Shown: piece by piece, positions 9,340 to 18,436 of the stretch
Position numbering within the stretch: the first letter of the stretch is position 1
Layout: each line of letters starts with the position of its first letter
NCBI GenBank assembly: GCA_016712045.1
Contig: JADJRV010000004.1
Location: 124,001-188,000, forward strand
Length of the DNA stretch: 64,000 nt
Source of the DNA: Chloracidobacterium sp.
Lineage (GTDB): Bacteria > Acidobacteriota > Blastocatellia > Pyrinomonadales > Pyrinomonadaceae
Direction: 5' to 3'
Position numbers and translations under genes: made by a program
The notes under the pieces: model-generated
What the model saw: the letters and a program-made list of their open reading frames with translations, nothing else
Database searches by the model: none
Told to the model about the DNA's origin: nothing

Positions 9340-9368
9340 TTTGTGCCATCTGTGGATAATATACTTAT

Positions 9369-10139
9369 ATGAAAGTAGCAACCTGGAATGTAAATTCGAT
9401 CCGTCTGCGGCTCGAATCGATGCTTGAGTGGCAGAAAAGCACCGGTACGGATGTTTTGTGCGTGCAGGAAACAAAGGTCGTTGACGCAGATTTTCCGTTG
9501 CAGCCGATCATAGACGCGGGCTATCACGTGGCATTTTTTGGCCAGAAATCTTACAACGGCGTGGCGATCATTTCTAAACACGAGATCGAGGATGTGCAGA
9601 AAGGCTTTGTCGATGACGATGACGAGCAGCCAAAACGTTTGATCGCCGCGACGGTCAAAGGCGTTCGTATCGTCAACACTTACATCCCAAACGGAACGGA
9701 GCTGTGGACGGACAAATTTACCTTTAAGCTCGATTGGCTGCAGCGGCTGAGAAAGATGTTTGACGACGACTGTGACCTAAACAAAGACGTGCTTTTATGC
9801 GGTGATTTTAACGTCGCTCCCGACGAACTAGACGTTTGGAGTGTCCCGGCATGGCAGGGCAAGCTGCATTTTTCAAAACCCGAACGAGCCGCCATCCATC
9901 ACGTCAAACAATGGGGCTTTGTCGATGTATTTCGCCAGCTGAACGGCGATCTGCAAGAGTTTTCATGGTGGAACTATCGCGAAGGCTCTTGGCAGCGTAA
10001 CCAGGGCCTGCGCATCGACCATATTTGGGTATCGCCCGCTCTAGCCGCAAAATGCACAGGCTGCTGGATCGACAAAGAACCGCGCGGCGGCGAAAAACCG
10101 TCGGACCACACTCCGGTGGTCGCGGAATTTAGCTTGTAG
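9369..10139 (+). CDS. xthA: Exodeoxyribonuclease III
   Basis: 256 residues, a standard length. AP endonuclease and 3'-5' exonuclease of base-excision repair. Motifs in order: MKVATWNVNSIRLRLE, metal-binding QETK, GYHVAFFGQKSYNGVAI, the catalytic GDFNVAP, and the C-terminal SDHTPVVAEF carrying the catalytic His. It is separated from the methyltransferase gene by a palindromic element and is followed 9 bases later by a hydrolase gene on the same strand. Confidence 0.95.
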   Translation: MKVATWNVNSIRLRLESMLEWQKSTGTDVLCVQETKVVDADFPLQPIIDAGYHVAFFGQKSYNGVAIISKHEIEDVQKGFVDDDDEQPKRLIAATVKGVRIVNTYIPNGTELWTDKFTFKLDWLQRLRKMFDDDCDLNKDVLLCGDFNVAPDELDVWSVPAWQGKLHFSKPERAAIHHVKQWGFVDVFRQLNGDLQEFSWWNYREGSWQRNQGLRIDHIWVSPALAAKCTGCWIDKEPRGGEKPSDHTPVVAEFSL

Positions 10140-10148
10140 AATTTACAC

Positions 10149-11099
10149 ATGAAAGGAAAACTCGTAGTTCGCGTCATCGCATTCATCGCTGTTGCACTTT
10201 TGCTCGTATTGATAGGCGGGATAGGATTTGTGTATCTAGCCCCCGAAACCGCGACGCATACGTTTCTTGCGATCGAGCGAAAACAAGCGGGACTCGAACG
10301 AAAAGAGATCGACCTTGCGGACGGGACGCACTACGTTTATCTCGAGGGCGGGACGGGCGAACCGCTAATGTTACTGCATGGGTTTGGCGCGAATAAGGAC
10401 AGTTTTGCGCGGGCATCCCGTTATCTCACAAGCCGTTATCGCGTGATCGTGCCGGATCATATTGGATTTGGCGAGTCGTCACACCCACCGGACGCAGATT
10501 ATTCTCCGATCGCCCAGGCCGAGCGGCTGCATGCTCTTGCTAAGGCGCTCGGTATTTCAAACGTACATCTAGGCGGCAATTCGATGGGCGGACATATCGC
10601 GATGTCCTACGCAGCACTCTACCCTGCTGAGGTTAAGAGTTTGTGGTTGCTCGATCCGGGGGGTATTTGGACGGCTCCCAAAAGTGAGCTAAGACAGATC
10701 ATCGACGAAACGGGCCAAAATCCACTGATAGTGCGGAACGAAGAAGATTTTGCTGCACTTTTAACAATGGTGATGACCAAGCGCCCATTTATTCCTAAGC
10801 CGATAATCAATGTCATGGCCCAGGAACGAATAAAAAATTATGAATTGGAAAAGCGAATATTCGGCCAGATAACGAGCGACTCGATCGAAGAACGGATAAA
10901 GGGACTCGCGACCCCCTCGCTGATCGTTTGGGGCGATCAAGACCGGTTGATCAATGTCGCAACCACGGAGATCCTGCATGGCCTATTGCCAAACTCAAAG
11001 GTCATCATTATGCAGGGAATTGGCCACGTGCCGATGGTCGAGATGCCGCAAGAGAGTGCTGATGACTATCTACGGTTTCGAGCGACTTTATCCAATTAG
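10149..11099 (+). CDS. Alpha/beta-hydrolase with N-terminal membrane anchor
   Basis: 316 residues. The first 30 form one membrane helix (VIAFIAVALLLVLIGGIGFVY), so the enzyme is probably periplasmic and anchored. The hydrolase fold shows the oxyanion segment LLHGFGANKDSF, the nucleophile elbow GNSMGGH (Ser about 145), a likely acid in WGDQDRLI and the catalytic His in GIGHVPMVEMP. The family includes lipases, esterases and hydrolases of ring-cleavage products; the substrate cannot be told from sequence. It lies 9 bases downstream of xthA. Confidence 0.85.
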   Translation: MKGKLVVRVIAFIAVALLLVLIGGIGFVYLAPETATHTFLAIERKQAGLERKEIDLADGTHYVYLEGGTGEPLMLLHGFGANKDSFARASRYLTSRYRVIVPDHIGFGESSHPPDADYSPIAQAERLHALAKALGISNVHLGGNSMGGHIAMSYAALYPAEVKSLWLLDPGGIWTAPKSELRQIIDETGQNPLIVRNEEDFAALLTMVMTKRPFIPKPIINVMAQERIKNYELEKRIFGQITSDSIEERIKGLATPSLIVWGDQDRLINVATTEILHGLLPNSKVIIMQGIGHVPMVEMPQESADDYLRFRATLSN

Positions 11100-11204
11100 T
11101 TTAGTCGCGAGATCACTTCTATTACGTCGCTCAGGGGTCTAAGGCTTGATATTTGAGGCTATTCTATCGCACAAAAAATTGATATACTGCCAATCTGTTA
11201 GGAA

Positions 11205-11617
11205 ATGGATATCAGAAAAGCATTTTTAATATTCTGTGGCACAGTCTGTGTCGGACTCGGCATTTTGGGCATGTTTTTGCCGTTGATGCCGACGACGGTC
11301 TTTCTGCTAATGGCGGCATATTGTTATTCGCGTAGCTCCGATAGGTTTCACGATTGGCTCTTAAATAACCGCTGGCTTGGCAGATACATCAAAAACTACA
11401 AATCAGGCGACGGGATCTCGGTCAGGCAAAAGCCACTACGATCGCGATACTTTGGGCTTCGATCGGATTTAGCATTTGGTTTGTCGCAGCTTCGTTTTGG
11501 CCGACGCTTTTCTTAGCTGCCGTCCTTATCGGCGTTACCATCCACCTACTTTGGATCAAAACCGCTCGCGCCAGTGAACCGGCCGCAACGCAGATCGCAC
11601 CGATCGAAAAAGCCTAA
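11205..11617 (+). CDS. DUF454/YbaN family membrane protein (frameshifted)
   Basis: The first frame (MDIRKAFLIFCGTVCVGLGI, then LPLMPTTVFLLMAAYCYSRSS) matches the start of the small DUF454 inner-membrane family. After GISVRQK near 11428 the family sequence continues in the frame one base back as ATTIAILWASIGFSIWFVAA, then a last span (LFLAAVLIGVTIHLLWIKTA), to a TAA at 11615-11617. Adding one A to the CAAAAG run restores a normal protein of about 137 residues with three to four membrane spans. The function of the family is unknown. It converges on the aldehyde dehydrogenase gene. Confidence 0.75.
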
Positions 11618-11623
11618 AGTTAA

Positions 11624-13197
11624 TTACCTCTTCAGTAATTCCCTTACTCTTTTTGCAAGCTGTGGGAGCAGCATTGTCGTTTTTATGATCGAACCGCTTG
11701 CAAACGTGGTCGTCATCTTGCGAAATGTTTCGACGGCAGTCGCGGAATATGGCATCCACCAAGCGTCGGGCATTAGTGCGAGTTTGTTTGTGTGGATATG
11801 CTGCGGTTGGACGAGTTCCATCAACCCCTCGCGGCCATGCGTGCGGCCCCGGCCCGAATTCTTAAATCCACCCCAAGGCGTTTGGCCGATGCCGTGTGTG
11901 TAGAGGACCTCGTTAATGCAGACCGAGCCGGCCTCGATCTTTTCCGCAACGCGTTTACCCTTTGCACGGTCGCGAGTCCACACGCTTGCGGTTAAGCCAA
12001 ATTCACTGTCGTTCGCCAGACGGATCGCCTCTTCTTCGGTCGTAAATGTCGCGATCGGCAGCGTCGGGCCAAACGTTTCCTCTTGCATCGCACGCATGTC
12101 GTTGTGGGCACCGGTGATAACTGTCGGCTCGTAGAACAGGCCTTCAAGAGCAGGGTTTCGGCGGCCTCCGGTTTCGATCTTGGCTCCCGCCGCACGGAAA
12201 TCTTCGACGTGGTCCTCGACGATCTGTATCTGTCGTTCGGAGGACATAGCACCGATGGATGTCGTTTCTTTATCGCCCGTGTCTTGTTGTAGAGCTAGCG
12301 TTTTCTCGACTATCTTACGGGTCAATTCCTCAGCCGCAGCTTCCTGAACATAAAGCCGTTCGACGGACGAGCAAGACTGGCCCGCGTTGCAAAATGCACC
12401 CCAGACGGCGGCTTCGATGCGAGTTCGAGGTTGGCGTCGGCGAAAACGATCATCGGGTCTTTGCCGCCGAGTTCTAACACGACGGATGTCAGGTTTTTTG
12501 CCGCAGCGGCCGCGATTTTTTTACCCGTGGCGACCGATCCCGTAAACATTATCTTGTCAGGTGCCGATTCGACCAGAGCCGCACCCGTCACGCCGCGGCC
12601 GCTGACTATCTGGACGCAGTTTTCCGGCAAACCGGCTTTTTCAAATATCTCGCCGATCTTTAGGCCGATCATTGGCGTCAATTCGGATGGTTTGATAACG
12701 ACCGTGTTCCCGGCCATTAGAGCCATTACGGCCTCGCCAAGCGGTATTGAAAACGGATAGTTCCAAGCCGGGATGATGCCGACCACCCCGAGCGGGTGAT
12801 AGACGATCTTTGACGAGCGGCCCATCAGACCGTAAATGCCGATGCCGATCTTGTGGGGTTTTAGGAGTTTTTCAGTATTGCGTGCAAAATACTGCATCAG
12901 ATCGAGCACCGGTGCGATCTCCATCGAGAACGCCTCAGCGACGGGCTTGCCCGATTCGTCTGAGATCAGACGCGCAATTGTTTCCTTATCCGCAAGCAAC
13001 ACCTCGCGGGCACGCATGATGTACGCGGCTCGCTCGCTAAACGATCTTTGTTTCCATCTTTGAAATGCCGCACGTCCGCGATCGACCGCAGCGGTTACAT
13101 CGTCGGCAGATGTTTGGGCGACGCGCCCGACCTCGGCCCCTGTTGCCGGGTTATAGGAGACTATCTCGTCTGTTTGAACGGGTAGAACTGCACTCAT
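11624..13197 (-). CDS. NAD(P)-dependent aldehyde dehydrogenase (frameshifted)
   Basis: Oxidises an aldehyde to a carboxylic acid. The N-terminal part (11 codons after ATG 13197: VSYNPATGAEVGRV) carries GIIPAWNYPFSIP, the cofactor motif FTGSVATGKKIAAAAAKNLT and the general base in ELGGKDP. Near 12415 the frame breaks (one base missing at TCG/GAA). The continuing frame holds the catalytic cysteine in WGAFCNAGQSCSSVERLYVQ and then runs to 11624 with EETFGPTLPI and GFKNSGRGRTHG. It resembles the succinate-semialdehyde/CalB-type dehydrogenases with a hydrophobic C-terminal tail. Restored length is about 524 residues. The break is probably a base-call error because both halves are well conserved. 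Confidence 0.88.
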
Positions 13198-13205
13198 ATT
13201 TTTTT

Positions 13206-13265
13206 ACCGCAGAGTCGCAGAGACAGTACGATTAGCTTTTTTCTGCGTCTCCGCGTCTCCGCGGT
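13206..13265. repeat. CGCAGAGAC-type composite palindrome between alaS and aldehyde dehydrogenase
   Basis: Left arm ACCGCAGAGTCGCAGAGACA (13206-13226) and right arm CTGCGTCTCCGCGTCTCCGC (13243-13265) are imperfect inverted copies. Each is made of an 8-9 base direct repeat. The element runs from the alaS stop codon to within 10 bases of the next ATG. Confidence 0.7.
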
Positions 13266-15154
13266 TCAAACCAACATCTTTTCAATTACCTTATTAGCCG
13301 CCTCGATCGCCTCGACGAGCTTTCCGGGCTCCGTGCCGCCGCCTTCGGCCATATCGGCTTTGCCGCCGCCTTTTCCGCCCACAATCGGAGCGATCTCGCG
13401 GATGATGTCTCCGGCCTTGACCTTGCCGGTCAGATCGTCGGAAACGCGGACGATGATGCCGACTTTGCCTTCGTCCGCGCGGCCTATGATGACAACTCCG
13501 GATTTTAGGCGTGCGAGCAAGGTGTCGGAAAGCTGTCGCGTGCCGTTGGCATCGAGGCCCTCGACCACCTTGCCTAGAACTTTGACGCCGTTTATTTCTT
13601 TTGTTTCGTCACCGCCGGACGCGGCTTCGCCGATGGCGCCAGTCGCGATCTTGAGCTTTAGCTCGTCCATTTCCTTGCGGGTCTTTTTGAGTTCGTCCTG
13701 CAAACGGACAATTGCGTTTGGCAGATTATCGCGCTGCGTATTTAAAGCCCCAAGCGAAGCGTCGATAAGCTTTTCGTCGTCGCGAAAACGCTCAAAAGCG
13801 TCAAAGCCCGTGATCGCACGGATGCGGCGAACACCGGAGGCGATCGCTTCGTCGGATATGATCTTAAAGGTACCGATGTCGCCGGTCGCACGGACGTGTG
13901 TTCCGCCGCAGAGCTCTTTGGAAAACACGCCGTCGCCGACGCTCAGCACGCGAACGTCGGCCCCATATTTCTCGCCAAACAGGGCCATCGCACCACCGGC
14001 CATCGCTTCTTCGATTGCCATGACGTTGGTATTAACGGGCTCGTTCTTAAGGATCTCGCGATTGACGAGATCCTCGACCTCGGCGATCTCGGTGTCGGTC
14101 AAGGGCTGATAATGCGTAAAATCGAACCGCAAAACATTTGGAGCGACAACCGAACCCCCCTGTTTTACATGCGTCCCTAAAACCTCACGCAAAGCCGCAT
14201 GAACAAGATGCGTCGCGGTATGATTTCGCCGGGTGGCATCGCGTTTCTCGGCATCAACCGTCGCGGTGACGGTGTCGCTGACCTTTATCGAGCCTTTATC
14301 GACCGTCACCTTGTGAATAATAAGCCCCTGACAGGTGAATATGTATCGGCAACGGTCGCCGAAGCGTCGGTGCCGATCAATTTGCCTACATCGCCAACTT
14401 GACCGCCAGCCTCGGCGTAAAATGGTGTTTGGTCGAGAACAACGCTGCCTTGCGAGCCGGTATCGAGTGAATCAATTTGCGTATCACCATCAAGAATTGC
14501 AATGACTTTAGCATCGGTCAGATGCGTCGTGTCGTAGCCATGAAACTTGTTTGTGCCTACCTTTTCCAATATCTCGGCATAGATCGGCGATGGCTGTGAT
14601 TTTCGCTCGGTTTTACCAATGTCGCCTTGGGATTGTAGTTCTTGCAAAGCAGTATCAAACCGATCGTTGAAATCGTCCTCTTCAAATTCGAGCCCTTTTT
14701 CTTCGAGATAGACGCGGATAAGGTCACGCGGCGTGCCGAATGTGTCGTAAAGTTTGCCGATCGACAGGAACAGATCGTCGTCCTTTGGCGTACTGGCGGA
14801 AATGCCAAGTTCATTGAGCTTTCCGAGTCCGACGGTTACGGTGTTTCCAAAGCGCTCTTCTTCGACCCGAACCATTTTGCCGATGAAATCCCGCTGCGTC
14901 TCAAGTTCGGGATAAGCGCCGCTCATTTTGCCGACGACGAAATCGCAGACTTTGTAAAAGAATAGTTCGTTTAGGCCGAGATGCTCGCGGCCGTGATAGA
15001 TGGCGCGGCGCATTATCTTGCGGAGGACGTAGTTACGGCCTTCGTTACCCGGCAAAATGCCGTCGGCGATGGCAAACGCGGTCGAACGCGCGTGGTCGGC
15101 GATCACGCGGCAGGCAAATTGTTGAGAATCGGTCAATCCCTCGTACACACTCAT
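13266..15154 (-). pseudogene. alaS: Alanyl-tRNA synthetase lacking the N-terminal catalytic core, and frameshifted
   Basis: Similarity starts abruptly at the first codons (YEGLTDSQQFACRVIADHAR), corresponding to about residue 265 of a normal AlaS. It continues through ADGILPGNEGRNYVLRKIMR, the editing domain (NHTATHLVHAALREVLG; SKELCGGTHVRATGD) and the C-Ala domain with GGKGGGKADMAEGGG. The class II catalytic domain, which activates alanine and charges tRNA, is absent, and non-coding DNA with a strong inverted repeat lies upstream. The ATG at 15154 has no ribosome site. A second defect near 14325-14328 (one base missing in a C4/G4 run) splits the reading frame. A functional alaS must exist elsewhere, or this junction is an assembly or rearrangement artefact. 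Confidence 0.85.
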
Positions 15155-15180
15155 TATTTTTATAATATATCAGGAATCAA

Positions 15181-15255
15181 GGCGGAAACACGACCGGTAG
15201 GGAGTGCGCCTGTTACACAATAGGAGACACACTCACTACCGGTCGTGTTTCTGCC
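15181..15255. repeat. Long inverted repeat at the truncated 5' end of alaS
   Basis: The left arm (15181-15206, GGCGGAAACACGACCGGTAG plus GGAGTG) pairs with the right arm (15230-15255) at 24 of 26 positions around a 23-base loop. It sits between two divergent genes, so it is not where a terminator is expected. It could be a mobile palindrome or the footprint of a rearrangement. Confidence 0.75.
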
Positions 15256-15300
15256 AATTTTACCGACATCTAAATCGGAAAAGCGCACATCACAAGGCGG

Positions 15301-15329
15301 TTGACATAAATGTTGGAAACATTAAGAAT
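15301..15329 (+). promoter_or_regulatory. Promoter with palindromic operator for the cystatin-like genes
   Basis: TTGACA (15301-15306), a 17-base spacer, and AAGAAT (15324-15329). The spacer contains a perfect inverted repeat, AATGTT-GGA-AACATT (15309-15323), placed exactly where a repressor would block RNA polymerase. No regulator gene is adjacent. Confidence 0.5.
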
Positions 15330-15365
15330 CTAGCATATCGATCATTTACCGTGGAGAAAATAATT

Positions 15366-15752
15366 ATGAATAAGCGTCTGTTTTCGATCGCATTGTCGGT
15401 CGGAGTGTTTATGACATTGGCGGTTGCGTCCGCGAGTGCTCAAAAGGTCGGCGGATATAAAGAAGTGTCGGCGTCGGATGCGGCGGTTCAGGCCGCGGCC
15501 GAATTTGCCGTTAATGCTCAGGCGGAAAAGTCGGAAAAAGAGATGTCGCTCGTCGATGTGATAAAAGCCGAGAGGCAGATCGTTGCGGGTTCAAATTACA
15601 GGCTTTGCCTAAAAGTCACTACGCAAGGCGAAGTGGACGAAGCCGACGCAACTCATTTTGTCCAGGTGGTCGTTTATGTTGACTTAAAAGGAAATCGTAA
15701 GCTGTCGAGCTGGGCTGCATCAGATTGCGGTGACGAGGACGGAGATCAATAA
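15366..15752 (+). CDS. Secreted cystatin-like protein
   Basis: 128 residues from ATG 15366; upstream codons in the same frame are unlikely coding. A clear signal peptide (MNKRLFSIALSVGVFMTLAV, cut after ASA) is followed by one cystatin-type domain: GGYKEVSASDAAVQAAAEFAV, a helix, then QIVAGSNYRLCLKV, which contains the cystatin signature Q-x-V-x-G, and a C-terminal WAASDC. Cystatins insert this loop into the active site of papain-like cysteine proteases. In plants and animals they are well known; bacterial members are uncommon and little studied. A periplasmic or secreted protease inhibitor is the natural inference. The next gene encodes a three-domain relative 13 bases downstream. Confidence 0.75.
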   Translation: MNKRLFSIALSVGVFMTLAVASASAQKVGGYKEVSASDAAVQAAAEFAVNAQAEKSEKEMSLVDVIKAERQIVAGSNYRLCLKVTTQGEVDEADATHFVQVVVYVDLKGNRKLSSWAASDCGDEDGDQ

Positions 15753-15765
15753 GAGCGAGGTATAT

Positions 15766-16728
15766 ATGAAAATAAATTTACGAACAGCATTTCTCCTCTC
15801 AGTTTTTACAGCTATTTTTGTCATGGCGGTTTCTGCCCAGCCAAATGGTTCGGGCGTGTATAAGACGGTCGACAAGCCAAACGAGGATGCGGGGGTGGGC
15901 CTTGCGGCTGATTTTGCGGTTAAGGAACAAGCATCGAGAGCGAAGGCAACGATCACCTTGAACACCGTCGTTAAAGCCTCAGACAAAGAGCCTAAACTTG
16001 GCGCGCGCGACTTTATGTTGTGTCTTGATACCAACGTCACCGGCAAACAAACTTACGTTCAGGCGATCGTGACGATGGACCAATATTCGAACCTAAAGCT
16101 CATGGGCTGGGCAAAATCTACCTGTGCTAAGGGTATATCCTCGGACGGTGCAGGAGGCTTTAAGCCCGACATGAAATATAAGCATGTCGAGAATGGCGAC
16201 GGCGGGGCCGGTTTAGCTGCCGATTTTGCGGTCACTGCACAGGCGAAAAAGACAAAAGCGGTTATCACACCTGCTACGATCATTAAGGCAGAAGATCAGG
16301 AACCGGCGCTCGGGGCCCGCAATTTCAGGCTATGTCTCAAAACAACCGTCAACGGCAAAGCCACAACGGCCCAAACTTTAGTTACCGTCGATCAGTATTC
16401 AAATTACAAGCTCGTGAGTTGGACTGAGATGAAATGCGGTAACGACGCTGACGGCGAAGAGTTTAACCCGGTCGAAACTGGGTTTTATGCCGGGGTTGAT
16501 CTGGCGGCGGATTGGGCTGTCGAAAAGCATTCAAAAGATACCAAAGTCCCCCACAAACTCGTTGAGATCCTGAAACGCGAGGAAAAGGGAATGTTTGCGG
16601 TGACCTATCGCATTTGTATGAAAGTCAGCGAGGAAAGGAAAACGCAAACCATCCAGGCGGTCGTTTCACGAGACCAGTATTCGAACCACAAACTCGTTAG
16701 CTGGGAACACTCGACCTGCACCAAATAA
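15766..16728 (+). CDS. Secreted protein with three tandem cystatin-like domains
   Basis: 320 residues from ATG 15766 (ribosome site GAGCGAGG just upstream). A signal peptide (LRTAFLLSVFTAIFVMAVSA) is followed by three repeats of about 95 residues. Each begins like VYKTVDKPNEDAGVGLAADF, has an amphipathic helix, and ends with a strand pair like ARDFMLCLDTNVTG ... YSNLKLMGWAKSTC. The Q-x-V-x-G loop of the first gene is replaced by EPKLGARDF, EPALGARNF and KGMFAVTY, so inhibition of papain-like enzymes is less certain. Each repeat has two conserved cysteines. It probably arose by duplication of the neighbour's domain and is likely co-transcribed with it. Confidence 0.7.
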   Translation: MKINLRTAFLLSVFTAIFVMAVSAQPNGSGVYKTVDKPNEDAGVGLAADFAVKEQASRAKATITLNTVVKASDKEPKLGARDFMLCLDTNVTGKQTYVQAIVTMDQYSNLKLMGWAKSTCAKGISSDGAGGFKPDMKYKHVENGDGGAGLAADFAVTAQAKKTKAVITPATIIKAEDQEPALGARNFRLCLKTTVNGKATTAQTLVTVDQYSNYKLVSWTEMKCGNDADGEEFNPVETGFYAGVDLAADWAVEKHSKDTKVPHKLVEILKREEKGMFAVTYRICMKVSEERKTQTIQAVVSRDQYSNHKLVSWEHSTCTK

Positions 16729-16736
16729 TTGGCGAG

Positions 16737-17228
16737 TTAGCTGACGCCTTTTGCCCGGTCCCAGCTGCCCTGCATCTTGCGGAGCAGCACGATCTGGCCG
16801 CCGTGATGAGCGTTGTGGGCGTTGATATTTGATATCAGCGTCGCCCAAGACGCCGGGTTTGTTGCCGAGACAGGCTCATCAAATTTGCTGTCATCTGCGT
16901 TTTTAATTAAGTCGCGAAACTCGGTCATTACCGCATCGAGTTTCGCGACTTCTGCTTTCCAAGCCTCTTCGGTCGCGTCACCCGCCACAAAAGTCGCGTC
17001 ATTATCATCCGCCGGATATTGATAATCCACGCCTTTAAACCGCTCGACATAGGCAAAATTATAATAATTCAGATGACTGACGATCTCCCAGATCGAGTTA
17101 TCGACGCCACCGGGTTTCCACGCAGCATCCGCTGCCGTTACACCAGCAAGCGTATTTTTCAGCGCGACAAACCAGGTATTTTTGTCGTAACAGGCGTTGA
17201 ATTGTTCTATTAAAATATCTTTCTTCAT
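16737..17228 (-). CDS. DinB/DUF664-like four-helix-bundle protein
   Basis: 163 residues. The fold is recognised from the helix pattern and metal-binding histidines: His in IWEIVSHLNYYN near residue 50 and the pair in NAHNAHHGGQIVLLRKMQG near the C-terminus. DinB-like proteins bind a divalent metal; some are thiol (bacillithiol or mycothiol) transferases, but most have no known reaction. It follows the D-threonine-aldolase-like gene on the same strand, with an ATTCGTGC palindrome between them. Confidence 0.8.
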   Translation of the reverse strand: MKKDILIEQFNACYDKNTWFVALKNTLAGVTAADAAWKPGGVDNSIWEIVSHLNYYNFAYVERFKGVDYQYPADDNDATFVAGDATEEAWKAEVAKLDAVMTEFRDLIKNADDSKFDEPVSATNPASWATLISNINAHNAHHGGQIVLLRKMQGSWDRAKGVS

Positions 17229-17242
17229 TCTTTCAGTGATCT

Positions 17243-17292
17243 ATTCGTGCATTAGTGGCGACAGGGATTTATTTAGCCACGAATGCACGAAT
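17243..17292. repeat. ATTCGTGC composite palindrome
   Basis: Left arm ATTCGTGCATTAGTGGC (17243-17259) and right arm GCCACGAATGCACGAAT (17276-17292) pair at 16 of 17 positions. Each arm is two copies of an 8-base unit. It lies between two same-strand genes and starts 4 bases from the upstream stop. Confidence 0.7.
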
Positions 17293-17296
17293 TGCT

Positions 17297-18421
17297 TTAC
17301 CAGCCCGTATGAATTTTCCACCGATCAACAATCTGCCCGTTCTCGATCACATTATAATGCGAATGCTGGGCGGCGGTCATGCACGAGTGGTTTGCGAGTA
17401 TGCGGACACGGTCGCCGACCTTGTAGCGGTCAAATACGTTGTTGTCTTCGGCGTGGATAGCGCCGTGTTCCTGCGATAGAGAACCGAGCCGCATACCTGT
17501 ATCAACACCGTCGAGATCTAGGACGCGGCCATAGCCGCATGTATCGTCGAGATGCGTCGGCCCGCGATCTTTTGACATGGCAATACCGCCCGCGTCAATG
17601 ACCAGTTTTCGCCGAGAAGCGTCGCGATGCACGACCGCCGCCAATACCGTCAATGCACAATCTTCAAACCCGCAGCTACCCAATGTCGCCTGATAGTTAT
17701 CAAAAAAGATGTAATTTCCGGGCCGAACCTCGTCAATGCCGTCGAGATGGTCGATGTGATTTATCGTCGGCGTCGAACCGATGCTGACGGTCGGCACCTC
17801 GATACTCATACCGCGAAGCCTAGCCGCAAGCTCGACCATCACATCGCGTTCGTGACGGGCGACAGTCTTTATTTCCTCAACCGTTTTAACATCGTATGAA
17901 TGTCCGGCGTGAGTGAGAATCCCGGCAAAATGCAGGTTTTTAGCGTCAGCGAGTTGTCGTGGAATATCGATAGCCTCGGCCGTATGCGGTTCGACGCCGA
18001 CGCGGTGTGTGCCGCAATCGATCTTTACAAAAACGTCAAATTTTACTCCGGCTCGTCCGGCAGTCTCATCAAGCTGTTTTGCTGCTTCGGCATTGTCAGT
18101 AAGCAGGTTTAGTTTGACGCCATTACGAACAAACTCAACAGCCTCGTTAAACTTGCCGCGTTCGATCGGGACTGCGTATGTAATATCAGTAAACCCATTT
18201 TCCGAAAACACCCTCGCCTCCGCCAGCGTCGAAACCGTGATCGCACCGTTATGGCCCGCAGTTTGGATACCGGCCACCTCGATACATTTGTGAGTTTTAA
18301 TGTGAGGCCGCAGACGAGCGCCGTTGCGGGTCGCAATGTCGCTTATCCGTGCTGCATTCCGTCGAACGCGTCCAATGTCGAGAATTAAAGAAGGTGTCTT
18401 AATTGTATTTAACTCAATCAT
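17297..18421 (-). CDS. D-threonine aldolase / D-serine dehydratase-like PLP enzyme
   Basis: 374 residues, fold-type III (alanine-racemase-like barrel). The PLP lysine lies in RLRPHIKTHKCIEVAG near residue 43. Downstream are FVKIDCGTHRVGVEP, SIGSTPTINHIDHLDGIDEV and a C-terminal metal-binding segment, LANHSCMTAAQHSHY, typical of D-threonine aldolase and D-serine dehydratase (both use a divalent metal). Likely role: breakdown of a D-hydroxy amino acid to glycine plus aldehyde, or to a keto acid and ammonia. The two reactions cannot be told apart from sequence alone. Confidence 0.85.
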   Translation of the reverse strand: MIELNTIKTPSLILDIGRVRRNAARISDIATRNGARLRPHIKTHKCIEVAGIQTAGHNGAITVSTLAEARVFSENGFTDITYAVPIERGKFNEAVEFVRNGVKLNLLTDNAEAAKQLDETAGRAGVKFDVFVKIDCGTHRVGVEPHTAEAIDIPRQLADAKNLHFAGILTHAGHSYDVKTVEEIKTVARHERDVMVELAARLRGMSIEVPTVSIGSTPTINHIDHLDGIDEVRPGNYIFFDNYQATLGSCGFEDCALTVLAAVVHRDASRRKLVIDAGGIAMSKDRGPTHLDDTCGYGRVLDLDGVDTGMRLGSLSQEHGAIHAEDNNVFDRYKVGDRVRILANHSCMTAAQHSHYNVIENGQIVDRWKIHTGW

Positions 18422-18436
18422 CGATCTAAACGTAGC

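Noticed and set aside
13333..14109. 258-codon plus-strand open frame opposite alaS
   Set aside because: Low-complexity Ser/Pro/Arg composition and a full antisense overlap with alaS.
13266..15154. AlaX-type trans-editing protein
   Set aside because: It keeps parts of the synthetase mid-domain and the C-Ala domain, which free-standing AlaX proteins mostly lack; a truncated alaS explains it better.
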